From assembly GCA_937924905.1 (NCBI GenBank), contig CALDUK010000016.1, positions 62,001-126,000 on the forward strand: a stretch of 64,000 bases of DNA. Direction: 5' to 3'. The number at the start of each line of letters is the position of its first letter. The stretch's first letter is position 1. Shown here piece by piece: positions 17,443 to 26,143 of this stretch. The DNA comes from an uncultured Paracoccaceae bacterium. GTDB lineage: Bacteria > Pseudomonadota > Alphaproteobacteria > Rhodobacterales > Rhodobacteraceae. A program made the position numbers and the translations under genes. Below the pieces are notes generated by a model. It searched no databases, was not told the origin of the DNA, and worked only from the letters and a program-made list of their open reading frames with translations.

Positions 17443-20292
17443 TTACCCCACCTTTTGATGGATGAAGGTAGGCTGAACGTCGTCGTTTTTGGTTGATGCG
17501 CCGGTTTTGAATTTCTCCGATGTCTGCCAAAGCGTTTCGGCCTGACGGTTCAGACTTTCGGTGGTTGCCGTTGTTTCTTCAACCATTGCTGTATTGTGTT
17601 GTGTTGCCCGATCGAGATCTGCGACAGCCTCATTGATTTCGCTGATGCCGCTGGATTGCTCGCGGGCCGAGCTTGCAATCTCGCCGACATGATCGGAAAT
17701 GTCGCGAACAGACGTGACGATTTCTGAAAGCGCTTCGCCCGCTTTTTGCACCAGCGAAGCACCCCGTTGAACCTGCTCGCCGGATGACGTGATCAATTGG
17801 GTGATTTCCCGCGCCGCCTCGGATGCGCGTTGCGCAAGGCCCCGCACTTCGGACGCCACCACGGCAAACCCGCGCCCTGCTTCGCCAGCGCGTGCAGCTT
17901 CGACCCCAGCGTTCAAGGCAAGAAGGTTTGTTTGGAACGCGATGTCGTCAATTACTTCGATGATTTTGCTGATCGCGTTCGACGAGCTTTCGATTTCCTT
18001 CATCGCTGCGACAGCGTCTTGGACAACCTCGCCGCTGTTTTCAGCGTTGCTTCTTGCGGCATTGACAATGTCGGCGACTTTTTCTGCGCCTTTCGACGCC
18101 GATTGCACAGATGCTGTCAGTTGCGTCAAAGCGGCGGCAGTTTCTTCCAGCGTGGCGGCCTGGCTTTCTGTACGCTGGGACAAGTCATTGGTGGCCGAAC
18201 GAACCTCTTCCGAATCGCCTCTGATTGCGGATGTTGCTTCAAGAACCTCGATCATTGCGGCGCGCAAGCCGTCGACCGCCAGGTTGAAATTCACGCGAAG
18301 CTCTTCGTAGTCTTCAGAAAATTCGGTGTCGATCGTTGCGCATAGATCGCCTTTGGACAGCGACAGCAAACTGGCTTGCAGGGAGGCGACGACACTGGAT
18401 TGCGCTTCGACCATGGCTGTCCGCGTGGCCTCGGCATCGCGGGCCGCCTGATAGGCGTCTGTGATATCTTTGCCCAAAAGCAAATAGCCGTTGGTTTCAT
18501 TCCTGTGGTTCGGAATTGGCGAAAGACAGCCATCGACAATAACGTCTGTCGCTCCAACGCTCAGGCGGAACTTTTCAAAAATGCCGTTTCCTTCGCCCGC
18601 AGCTTCCCAAAAGTCGCCGCCCTGGTTGTCTTCGTCGACGCGAGACAATGCGTCTTTCATATTCAGCTGGCGCACATCGCCCTGATCCTGACCAATCCAC
18701 GCGCTGAACATGGCATTGGCGTTGCGCACCGTCCCGTCCAGATTCATCTCAAGGCGTCCCTGTCCGCCGTCAATCGCGCTCATCACGACCTGACCTTGCA
18801 TTTGATAGGTCTGGTCTTTCCAGTCGAGAACGTAACCGACAAGATTACCATCATGGTCTTTGATCGCATCGACAAGAAGGCCAACATAGGCGTCGCCGAT
18901 GGCGATCTTTGTTTTGAAAGGCAGTTTGTCAGGCGCCGCCAGGCGCCGCCGTGCTTTTGTTGGATCCAGGTGGAAGACATCCATGGATTTGCCAAGCAGG
19001 TCTTCGGGGTCAAAGTCCGGCAGCCGTGTCCGGAAATCATCCCGACGTTCGCGCATCATTTTTGAAAAGGCCGAGTTAATCGCTTTGATGTTGAAATCAG
19101 CGTCCGCCAGAACCAGCGGTGCGCCAGACGCTTCGAAAGCGGCACTCTTGAAAATTGCGTCCATTTGCGCGTCTTCAGCCGCGCGCAATTGCGCCCGCAT
19201 ATCGTCCAAAGACCGCGACAATGCACCAATCTCGTTTTTTTCCTTAAGATTGGGGACGTCTATCGCAAAGTCCTTCTTCGCTATGGCTTCCATGGATTGG
19301 ATCAACTTGCCCGTTTTGCAATCAAAGCTTTTCGTCATGTAAAGCACGGCGATAAGGCTGACGATGAAAGACGCGGCTGACATGAAGATGTGAAACCAGG
19401 TATTGCGTTTGGCCTGTTCGGTCACTGAAGCAGCGAAATCGGTAATGCTTTGTGTGATCTCTTGTTCAAACGCGCGCAGATGCAAAATCCATTGGGTGGA
19501 CGTCTCGAACCAACGTGAGGCCGAAATGTTCTGCAAGTCAGCGCCGTTGGACGAAAATACAATCTCGCGCATGGCGCTGATGTCATCGAAAGCTGGTCCC
19601 GATTGAAATTGCACATCGCGGCCCAACAGCTGTGTGAACAACCGGGCCTGCTGAAGTTCTGACGACTGCAAACGCACCAACCCGCTGAACCGGCGCAAAA
19701 CTGCGGGCGTGAACTGACCTGCGCCAAAACCAGTGGCCCCCATGGCGCGTTCCAGCCCAGCTGCTTCTTTGGCTTCTGCCAGATTGATCAGGCCCGCACC
19801 CGCTTTTGAAAGTTCTTCTGTGTCAAATTGCGAATACATAAGCGCGCTAAATTCGATCAGGTCGCGGATCATGCCGGTGTAATAGCCTGCCATTTGCGGA
19901 ACGCTTAAGGTCAAGCGTGAAACGCGGGTTCGCATTTGCGTCAGTTGGTCAAGCTGCGCGTCAATCGAAACGACATGGCTGGATGAACTTTGGGCCAATT
20001 CGGCTCGCAGGGCCTGATAACGTGCAATCGCCTGATCCACTTTCTGGCGTTGCGCTGGCAAGGCGTCGGCAAAGGATGACCCTTTGGACGCGATATGCCC
20101 CGCTGACATACCCCGTTCGACTTGCACTTCGTGGATCAGAACGCTCATCGGGCCAGTCAATTGCACAGCCGCCTGGGCGTCCTGAGCTCGCTGAACTGCA
20201 TTCATCGATTGCGTTATGCCGAGAACAGAGAAAACAACGATGCTCGCGATGGGAATAAGGACGATAGCAAAGATCTGATAGCGGAGCTTCAT
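17443..20292 (-). CDS. Methyl-accepting chemotaxis protein with NIT sensor, HAMP and PAS domains
   Basis: 949 residues. The order is transmembrane 1 at about 7-27, a periplasmic helical domain (about 40-290) with the [12 protein letters not shown] pattern of nitrate/nitrite-sensing NIT domains, transmembrane 2 at about 300-320, HAMP to about 375, one or two PAS modules (about 380-640), and the signalling hairpin with the conserved tip [18 protein letters not shown]. It should form receptor arrays with CheA and CheW and bias motility. The ligand is unknown. No C-terminal CheR-docking pentapeptide of the NWETF type is present. It is monocistronic, facing away from the SDR gene. No che genes are in the window. 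Confidence 0.93.
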   Translation of the reverse strand: MKLRYQIFAIVLIPIASIVVFSVLGITQSMNAVQRAQDAQAAVQLTGPMSVLIHEVQVERGMSAGHIASKGSSFADALPAQRQKVDQAIARYQALRAELAQSSSSHVVSIDAQLDQLTQMRTRVSRLTLSVPQMAGYYTGMIRDLIEFSALMYSQFDTEELSKAGAGLINLAEAKEAAGLERAMGATGFGAGQFTPAVLRRFSGLVRLQSSELQQARLFTQLLGRDVQFQSGPAFDDISAMREIVFSSNGADLQNISASRWFETSTQWILHLRAFEQEITQSITDFAASVTEQAKRNTWFHIFMSAASFIVSLIAVLYMTKSFDCKTGKLIQSMEAIAKKDFAIDVPNLKEKNEIGALSRSLDDMRAQLRAAEDAQMDAIFKSAAFEASGAPLVLADADFNIKAINSAFSKMMRERRDDFRTRLPDFDPEDLLGKSMDVFHLDPTKARRRLAAPDKLPFKTKIAIGDAYVGLLVDAIKDHDGNLVGYVLDWKDQTYQMQGQVVMSAIDGGQGRLEMNLDGTVRNANAMFSAWIGQDQGDVRQLNMKDALSRVDEDNQGGDFWEAAGEGNGIFEKFRLSVGATDVIVDGCLSPIPNHRNETNGYLLLGKDITDAYQAARDAEATRTAMVEAQSSVVASLQASLLSLSKGDLCATIDTEFSEDYEELRVNFNLAVDGLRAAMIEVLEATSAIRGDSEEVRSATNDLSQRTESQAATLEETAAALTQLTASVQSASKGAEKVADIVNAARSNAENSGEVVQDAVAAMKEIESSSNAISKIIEVIDDIAFQTNLLALNAGVEAARAGEAGRGFAVVASEVRGLAQRASEAAREITQLITSSGEQVQRGASLVQKAGEALSEIVTSVRDISDHVGEIASSAREQSSGISEINEAVADLDRATQHNTAMVEETTATTESLNRQAETLWQTSEKFKTGASTKNDDVQPTFIHQKVG

Positions 20293-20589
20293 GACAGGGC
20301 CTTGGGTTCGGTTCTACAACGGTTCACAGGCTCTTTGACGCAAAGGCTTTGAAGATTGATTAATCGGATCGCGCCGGTTTCAGATGGCAAATGGTTTGGA
20401 GTTTCCTCAAAACCTTGCAGAATTACGCGAATTTCAGGCGTTCGTCCGGTTTGGTCGTCCGGCCCTTTCCGCCTTGTTTTGAATTTTACGAATTTTCATG
20501 CGCCGAGTTGGCCTTGTCTGACGGCGGAAGATGTCGCTTACTTGACGCCACCGGTCTGTTTTTTCGGGCCAATCCTTGAAAGGGCTCAC

Positions 20590-21354
20590 ATGTCCGCTCT
20601 CTTTTCCCTGTCCGGCAAGCGGGCCCTGGTCACGGGGTCGTCACAAGGCATCGGCTTCGCACTTGCGCGTGGCTTGGCCGAGGCCGGGGCAACTGTGGTG
20701 CTGAACGGGCGGGATGCGGCCAAGCTTGAACAGGGCGCTCAAACATTGCTGGCGGCTGGGGCAAACGTGCAGGTCTTGCCTTTTGACGTTACAGATCACA
20801 ACGCCGTTCAGGCCGCGGTTGATGGGTTCGAGGCTGATCGAGGCCGCATCGATATCTTGATCAACAACGCAGGGCTTCAACATCGCGCGCCGCTTGAAGA
20901 CTTTCCCGCAGATGCATTCGAACGGCTTTTGCAAACCAATGTCGCCAGTGTGTTTCATGTGGGGCAGGCGGTCGCGCGGCATATGATCGGGCGGGGTGCG
21001 GGCAAGATCATCAACATCGCCAGTGTTCAAACCGCGCTCGCACGTCCTGGCATCGCGCCTTACACCGCGACCAAGGGGGCGGTTGGCAATCTGACAAAGG
21101 GCATGGCTACCGATTGGGCCAAACACGGTTTGCAATGCAACGCGATTGCGCCGGGGTATTTCGATACCCCGCTGAACGCGGCTTTGGTCGCCGACCCCCA
21201 GTTTTCAAACTGGCTGAAACACCGCACGCCCGCCGGGCGCTGGGGACGTGTTGAAGAACTGGTCGGGGCCGCGGTGTTTCTGTCGTCGGCGGCTTCCAGC
21301 TTTGTGAATGGGCACACGCTTTATGTTGATGGGGGCATCACGGCCTCGCTTTGA
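20590..21354 (+). CDS. SDR family oxidoreductase, gluconate 5-dehydrogenase-like
   Basis: 254 residues. A classical short-chain dehydrogenase: cofactor motif TGSSQGIG at 15-22, NNAG at 92-95, catalytic Ser145 and the YTATK pair Tyr158/Lys162. Features such as VVLNGRD and the C-terminal YVDGGITASL tail resemble gluconate 5-dehydrogenase (IdnO/Gno), which interconverts gluconate and 5-keto-gluconate with NADP(H). Other polyol or keto-acid substrates are possible. A 297-nt region with the divergent receptor promoter lies upstream. It converges on the aldolase gene, 30 nt away. Confidence 0.88.
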   Translation: MSALFSLSGKRALVTGSSQGIGFALARGLAEAGATVVLNGRDAAKLEQGAQTLLAAGANVQVLPFDVTDHNAVQAAVDGFEADRGRIDILINNAGLQHRAPLEDFPADAFERLLQTNVASVFHVGQAVARHMIGRGAGKIINIASVQTALARPGIAPYTATKGAVGNLTKGMATDWAKHGLQCNAIAPGYFDTPLNAALVADPQFSNWLKHRTPAGRWGRVEELVGAAVFLSSAASSFVNGHTLYVDGGITASL

Positions 21355-21384
21355 TGCGGGCCGGCTTGCTATGCAACCAAGCGG

Positions 21385-22035
21385 CTAACTTTCGTCGCGC
21401 AGCCCATAGCCCGCAAATTTCGCCAGTGTTTCGTCGATGTCCTGATCCCGGACAATGACCGGTTCGCCGATTTGCAGGGCGATGGCGTATTGTTTTGCCA
21501 ACGTTTCCAATTCCACAGCGCGCCACATGGCTTTGTCCAGCGTTTCGCCCAACGTAATAGACCCGTGATTGGCCAGAAGACACGCCGTTCTGTCGCGCAA
21601 CGCGTCCAGCGCGAAATCTGACAGGGCTTGCGTGCCAAAGACCGCAAAAGGCGCACAGCGCACGGAATGCCCGCCAAAGGCCGCCACCATGTAATGGGCG
21701 GCGGGGATGTTGCGCCCCAGCATTGCCAGCGCCGTGGCGTAAACGGGATGCGCATGCACAACCGCGTTGATCTCGGGCCGCGCGTTCAGAATGTCAAAGT
21801 GAAACCGCCATTCGCTGGACGGGGGATGCGGGCCGCGACAGTCCGCATTGTCCGCAAGCGACATGCTGACAATGTCGTCCGGTGTCATCGTGTCATAGGG
21901 CACAGCCGATGGTGTGATCAGCATCCGATCCTGACAGCGGACCGAGATATTGCCGGACGTGCCTTGGTTCAATCCGCAGGCGTTCATCTCGATGCAGGCG
22001 TCGACAATCGCGGCGTTCAAATTGGTCTGTGACAT
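21385..22035 (-). CDS. Class II aldolase/adducin family protein (FucA-like)
   Basis: 216 residues. Zn-dependent sugar-phosphate aldolase fold: phosphate loop GTSGN at 25-29, catalytic Glu75 in SSEW, and Zn ligands His94, His96 and His157. This is the FucA/AraD/MtnB group, which cleaves or epimerises ketose phosphates; L-fuculose-phosphate aldolase is the closest general annotation. The gene is divergent from the XRE regulator, with 116 nt between them holding a strong palindrome, so both may be controlled together. Confidence 0.9.
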   Translation of the reverse strand: MSQTNLNAAIVDACIEMNACGLNQGTSGNISVRCQDRMLITPSAVPYDTMTPDDIVSMSLADNADCRGPHPPSSEWRFHFDILNARPEINAVVHAHPVYATALAMLGRNIPAAHYMVAAFGGHSVRCAPFAVFGTQALSDFALDALRDRTACLLANHGSITLGETLDKAMWRAVELETLAKQYAIALQIGEPVIVRDQDIDETLAKFAGYGLRDES

Positions 22036-22113
22036 GGCGTCAGTATGCGGCGCGGCGCATGGCTTCGCAATTGGCCGGTATGCAGATTTTCGTTGACTTT
22101 TGGGCGCGACGGG

Positions 22114-22140
22114 CGTGAAAAAATGGTAAGTTTTTTCACG
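22114..22140. promoter_or_regulatory. Palindromic operator upstream of the XRE-cupin regulator
   Basis: CGTGAAAAAA (22114-22123) and TTTTTTCACG (22131-22140) form a perfect 10-bp inverted repeat around TGGTAAG. A -35-like TTGACT lies at 22093-22098, so the repeat covers the expected -10 region. It sits 1 nt before the GGAGG ribosome-binding site of the regulator. Autorepression by the downstream protein is an inference. Confidence 0.6.
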
Positions 22141-22151
22141 CGGAGGATCAG

Positions 22152-22718
22152 GTGACCGACTTGTCGCCCCCAGACAGCCTGGGCCAGGACTTGCGGATCC
22201 TGCGCAAGCAGCGCGGGCTGACCTTGGCCGAGCTGGCCCGACAGATCGACCGTTCGGTCGGATGGCTCAGTCAGGTCGAACGCAATCTTTCTGTACCGTC
22301 GATTGAAGAAATCGCCGCCTTGTCCGCTGCGCTGGATGTGGCAATCGAAAGTTTTCTGGGCCGCGCGCCCACGCCGCCCCGCGAAGCCGACCATGTCGTG
22401 CGCAAAACGAACCGCCGCCCGATTGGTGCGCGGGTTGATGGTATGCTCGAAGAACTGCTTTCGCCGGATTTAACCGACGATTTCGAAGTCGTGCATTCTA
22501 CCTTTTTGCCAGGTGCCGCTCGGCAAGAACTGTTGGCCCGCCCAACACAAGAGGTCGGCTATATCGTCAGCGGTGAACTCTATCTGACCATAGCCGAGGA
22601 AACCTTTCGTCTGACCCCGGGCGACAGCTTTCGCATTCGCGCCGAACCGTTTGCCTGGGAAAACCGAGGCACCGAACCTTGCATTGCGATCTGGGTGATC
22701 GCTCCACCTGTTTATTGA
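22152..22718 (+). CDS. XRE family regulator with cupin domain
   Basis: 188 residues from a GTG at 22152 with GGAGG 5 nt upstream. A helix-turn-helix of the XRE type spans about 12-66 (LAELARQIDRSVGWLSQVER) and a cupin ligand-binding domain about 115-186. This architecture is typical of local repressors of amine, amino-acid or sugar catabolism, with the cupin sensing a small molecule. The first enzyme gene starts 10 nt after it, so it is the first gene of the methylated-amine operon and probably controls it through the palindrome just upstream. Confidence 0.92.
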   Translation: MTDLSPPDSLGQDLRILRKQRGLTLAELARQIDRSVGWLSQVERNLSVPSIEEIAALSAALDVAIESFLGRAPTPPREADHVVRKTNRRPIGARVDGMLEELLSPDLTDDFEVVHSTFLPGAARQELLARPTQEVGYIVSGELYLTIAEETFRLTPGDSFRIRAEPFAWENRGTEPCIAIWVIAPPVY

Positions 22719-22728
22719 AGGACTGAAC

Positions 22729-25182
22729 ATGGCCGACTTTCCGACAACTGCCCGCGTCGTCATCATCGGTGGAGGTGCCGTGGGGGCATCCGCGCTTTTT
22801 CATCTGGCCAAGGCCGGCTGGACCGATTGCGTGCTTTTGGAAAAGAACGAACTGACCGCTGGGTCAACCTGGCACGCGGCGGGCAATGTGCCCACGTTTT
22901 CGACCAGTTGGTCCATTATGAACATGCAACGCTATTCGACCGAGCTTTATCGCGGGCTTGCGGACGAAGTTGACTATCCGATGAACTACCACGTCAGCGG
23001 ATCCCTGCGCCTTAGCCATTCCAAAGCGCGAACCCAGGAATTTGAACGCGCCTTGGGCATGGGCCGCTATCAGGGCATTGATATGGCGATGCTGACGCCT
23101 GCCGAAGCGGTCGAGATGTATCCATTCATGGAAACGCACGACCTGCATTCCGTGCTGTTCGATCCAACCGACGGCGATATTGATCCGGCCCAATTGACCC
23201 AGGCGCTGGCCAAAGGCGCGCGCGATCTTGGCGCCCAGATCATTCGCTTTTGCCCGGCCACAGGCGTGACCCAGAAACCCGATGGCACGTGGATCGTCCA
23301 TTCTGAAAAAGGCGATATTGCCTGCGATTTTGTCGTAAACGCCGCCGGGTATTATGCTCAAAAGGTGGGGGATTGGTTCAAACCCTACGGTGGTCGCACT
23401 GTGCCGATGATGGTGATGAGCCACCAATACGTTCTGACCGAACAAGTGGCCGAAATCGAAGCCTTCGCCAAGGAACGGGGCGGCAAACTGCCTTTGCTGC
23501 GCGACGTCGATGTTTCGTATTATCTTCGCCAGGAAAAGAACGGTTTCAACATCGGCCCGTACGAACCAAACGGCAAAGGCCACTGGTTAACCCCAGACGA
23601 CCAGATGCCCGATGATTTCAGCTTTCAGCTTTATCCCGACGATCTTGACCGGATCATGGATATTGTGGCCGATGCGATGGAACGCGTGCCTTTGTCGGGC
23701 AGCGCCGGGATTGAACGGATCATCAACGGGCCGATCCCCTACGCCCCCGATGGCTTGCCGCTGATCGGCCCCATGCCCGGCGTCAAAAACGCGTTCGAGG
23801 CGTGCGTTTTCACCTTTGGCATTGCCCAGGCGGGTGGTGCGGGGAAAGTCTTGGCCGAGTGGATCACAGAAGGCGAAACCGAATGGGATATGTGGGCGGT
23901 CGATCCCCGCCGTTTCACAGGGTTCGCCGATCAGGCTTACGCCGACGCCAAAGGGCTAGAGGTATATTGCAACGAATATGCAATGCATTTCCCGCACCAT
24001 GAATGGCCAGCGGCGCGCGACAAGAAACAGTCTACGCTTCACACCCGCCTGGCGGATGCGGGCGCTGTGTTTGGGCCGTACAACGGCTGGGAACGCGCCA
24101 ATTGGTTCGCAAAACCGGGCGATGACACATCCGAAGAAGCGTCCAAAACCTGGGATCGCGCGGGCCCTTGGGAACAGCGCATTCGCGAAGAATGCGAAGC
24201 GGTGCGCGACCATTGCGGCATCCTGCCCATCACCGGTTTTACCCGGCTCAAGGTGACGGGCGAGGGCGCGCGCGCCTATATCGACAGCCTGACAGCCTCA
24301 AGCCTGCCCAAACCGGGCCGCGTCAGCCTGGCCTATTTCGCCGATACGCGCGGGCGCATCGTGACCGAAATGTCGGTTTTAGTGCGCTCGGACACCGAAA
24401 TTGACCTAATCACCGCAGCGTCGGCCCAATGGCACGACGCTGAACTTCTGTGGCGCAACGCACCCGCCGATGTGACGGTGACTGATCACACGGAAGATAC
24501 AGAATGCCTGTTGGTGACCGGTCCAAAATCGCGCCAGCTGCTTGCAACCCTGAATGACGGTCACGATCTGGACGCGGGCTGGCTGACCGCCAGTCTTGAC
24601 GGAAAAATTACCGATGCGGCTTGCACGTTGTTACGTGTGTCTTTCGCGGGCGAATTGGGGTGGGAACTGCATTGCAACCCCAAAGACGCCCCCGCCATCT
24701 GGGATGCCGTCACAGCAGCAGGGGCCAGACCATTTGGCATGTACGCGCTCAATTCGCTGCGGATCGAAAAAGGTTATCGTGCGTGGAAGGGCGATCTTTC
24801 AACCGATTACAGCCTTTTGGAAGGTGGCCTCGACCGCTTCGTGAAGCTGGATAAAGAGGCTGACTTCCCCGGCAAAGCCGCGCTTTTGAACGAAAAGCAG
24901 CAAGGCGTGAAAAAGCGCTTTGTCACGCTGAAAGTTGATGCAGGCCAAGCTGACGCCCCCTATATGTCCACGCTTTGGAAAGGTGATCAGGTCGTCGGTG
25001 AAACGACGTCGGGCGCGTGGGGCTATCGCGTCGGCGCATCTATCGCGCTTGGCATGCTGCGGGCAGACCTGACCGACCCGGGAACCGAGCTAGAGGTTGA
25101 TATTTTCGGCGAACGCCGTAAGGCCGTCGTCCAGAAAGACCAGCCTATGTGGGACCCGGCGAATGAAAGGCTGCGGGCATGA
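22729..25182 (+). CDS. FAD-dependent oxidoreductase-GcvT fusion (dimethylglycine/sarcosine dehydrogenase-like)
   Basis: 817 residues. The N-terminal half is a DAO-type flavoprotein: FAD motif GGGAVG at 14-19 and STWHAAG with His49, the position of the covalent flavin histidine in dimethylglycine dehydrogenase. The C-terminal half (about 440-810) is a GcvT-like aminomethyltransferase with AGELGWELH, which passes the oxidised methyl group to tetrahydrofolate. Such enzymes demethylate dimethylglycine or sarcosine to give methylene-THF; the exact substrate cannot be read from the sequence. It is a paralogue of the 815-residue protein three genes on. Confidence 0.92.
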   Translation: MADFPTTARVVIIGGGAVGASALFHLAKAGWTDCVLLEKNELTAGSTWHAAGNVPTFSTSWSIMNMQRYSTELYRGLADEVDYPMNYHVSGSLRLSHSKARTQEFERALGMGRYQGIDMAMLTPAEAVEMYPFMETHDLHSVLFDPTDGDIDPAQLTQALAKGARDLGAQIIRFCPATGVTQKPDGTWIVHSEKGDIACDFVVNAAGYYAQKVGDWFKPYGGRTVPMMVMSHQYVLTEQVAEIEAFAKERGGKLPLLRDVDVSYYLRQEKNGFNIGPYEPNGKGHWLTPDDQMPDDFSFQLYPDDLDRIMDIVADAMERVPLSGSAGIERIINGPIPYAPDGLPLIGPMPGVKNAFEACVFTFGIAQAGGAGKVLAEWITEGETEWDMWAVDPRRFTGFADQAYADAKGLEVYCNEYAMHFPHHEWPAARDKKQSTLHTRLADAGAVFGPYNGWERANWFAKPGDDTSEEASKTWDRAGPWEQRIREECEAVRDHCGILPITGFTRLKVTGEGARAYIDSLTASSLPKPGRVSLAYFADTRGRIVTEMSVLVRSDTEIDLITAASAQWHDAELLWRNAPADVTVTDHTEDTECLLVTGPKSRQLLATLNDGHDLDAGWLTASLDGKITDAACTLLRVSFAGELGWELHCNPKDAPAIWDAVTAAGARPFGMYALNSLRIEKGYRAWKGDLSTDYSLLEGGLDRFVKLDKEADFPGKAALLNEKQQGVKKRFVTLKVDAGQADAPYMSTLWKGDQVVGETTSGAWGYRVGASIALGMLRADLTDPGTELEVDIFGERRKAVVQKDQPMWDPANERLRA

Positions 25183-25258
25183 AAGGGGGCGCCGGCCACA
25201 TGTGCGCGCAACCCCTATCCGTCCACAGGCCTTTGGTCGCGAACGAAGGAAAGACAGA

Positions 25259-26143
25259 ATGACCATCACCCTTCTTGATGGCGGCATGGGGCAGGAGCTT
25301 TTGGCCCGCACCGGTGCAACCCCAACCGGCCTGTGGTCAACACAGGCGATGATCGATCACCCGGATGCGGTGCGGTCGATTCACGATGATTACTTTGCGG
25401 CGGGCGCTGATATTGCGACGACAAACACCTATGCCATTCACAGGGATCGGCTTGATCCGGCAGGCATCGGGGACCGGTTCGGTGCATTGCATCAACAAGC
25501 GGTCGGGTTGGCCACCGCGGCAAAATCAGCCGCAGGCAACGGCCAAGTCGCGGGGTCGCTTGGCCCATTGGGGTGGTCCTATATGGCCGAACTTGCCCCG
25601 CCCAGCGAAGACGCAGCGCCGCTTTATGCTGAAATCGTTGCGCTGCACGATGCGGATGTGGACCTGTTCATCCTTGAAACCATGTGCAGCGTAGATCAGG
25701 CGCGGGGCGGCCTTATGGGTTGCGCGGACACCGACAAACCCGTTTGGCTTGCGCTTAGCGTCGATGACGATGACGGCACGCGCCTGCGTTCGGGCGAACC
25801 TTTGACCGACGCGCTGCCGCTTTTGAAGGACTTCGATGTCGCCGCGCTCTTGATCAATTGTTCAACCCCCGAAGCCGTCAGCCAGGGCTTGCCGTTGATT
25901 GCGGATGCAAACGTGGCCTTCGGCGCGTATGCAAACGGATTTTCGTCAATCTCGGACAGCTTCAAAACCGCTGGTGCCACGACAGACCGGCTGGAAAAAC
26001 GCCGCGATCTTGGGCCCACCGAATACGCGGATTTTGCGGACCAATGGGTCGAACAGGGGGCCAGCATCGTCGGCGGTTGTTGCGAGGTGGGGCCGGCCCA
26101 TATAGCCGAGATGGCCACCCGGTTGGGAAAGCGGAAGACATGA
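25259..26143 (+). CDS. Homocysteine S-methyltransferase family protein (BHMT/MmuM-like)
   Basis: 294 residues. A Zn-dependent methyltransferase barrel with LLDGGMG at the N-terminus and Zn-binding Cys201 (INCSTPEA) and Cys274-Cys275 (GGCCEVGP). Family members move a methyl from betaine, S-methylmethionine or a related donor to homocysteine, making methionine. Between two FAD/GcvT demethylases the likely donor is glycine betaine, giving dimethylglycine for the flanking enzymes, but this is inference. The ATG at 25259 follows GAAGGAAAG; its stop overlaps the next start by ATGA. Confidence 0.9.
   Translation: MTITLLDGGMGQELLARTGATPTGLWSTQAMIDHPDAVRSIHDDYFAAGADIATTNTYAIHRDRLDPAGIGDRFGALHQQAVGLATAAKSAAGNGQVAGSLGPLGWSYMAELAPPSEDAAPLYAEIVALHDADVDLFILETMCSVDQARGGLMGCADTDKPVWLALSVDDDDGTRLRSGEPLTDALPLLKDFDVAALLINCSTPEAVSQGLPLIADANVAFGAYANGFSSISDSFKTAGATTDRLEKRRDLGPTEYADFADQWVEQGASIVGGCCEVGPAHIAEMATRLGKRKT

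Noticed and set aside
18931-18950. Perfect tandem 10-bp repeat AGGCGCCGCC
   Set aside because: It lies inside the chemoreceptor coding region and codes for an ordinary Arg/Ala stretch; two copies are too few to suggest a special element.
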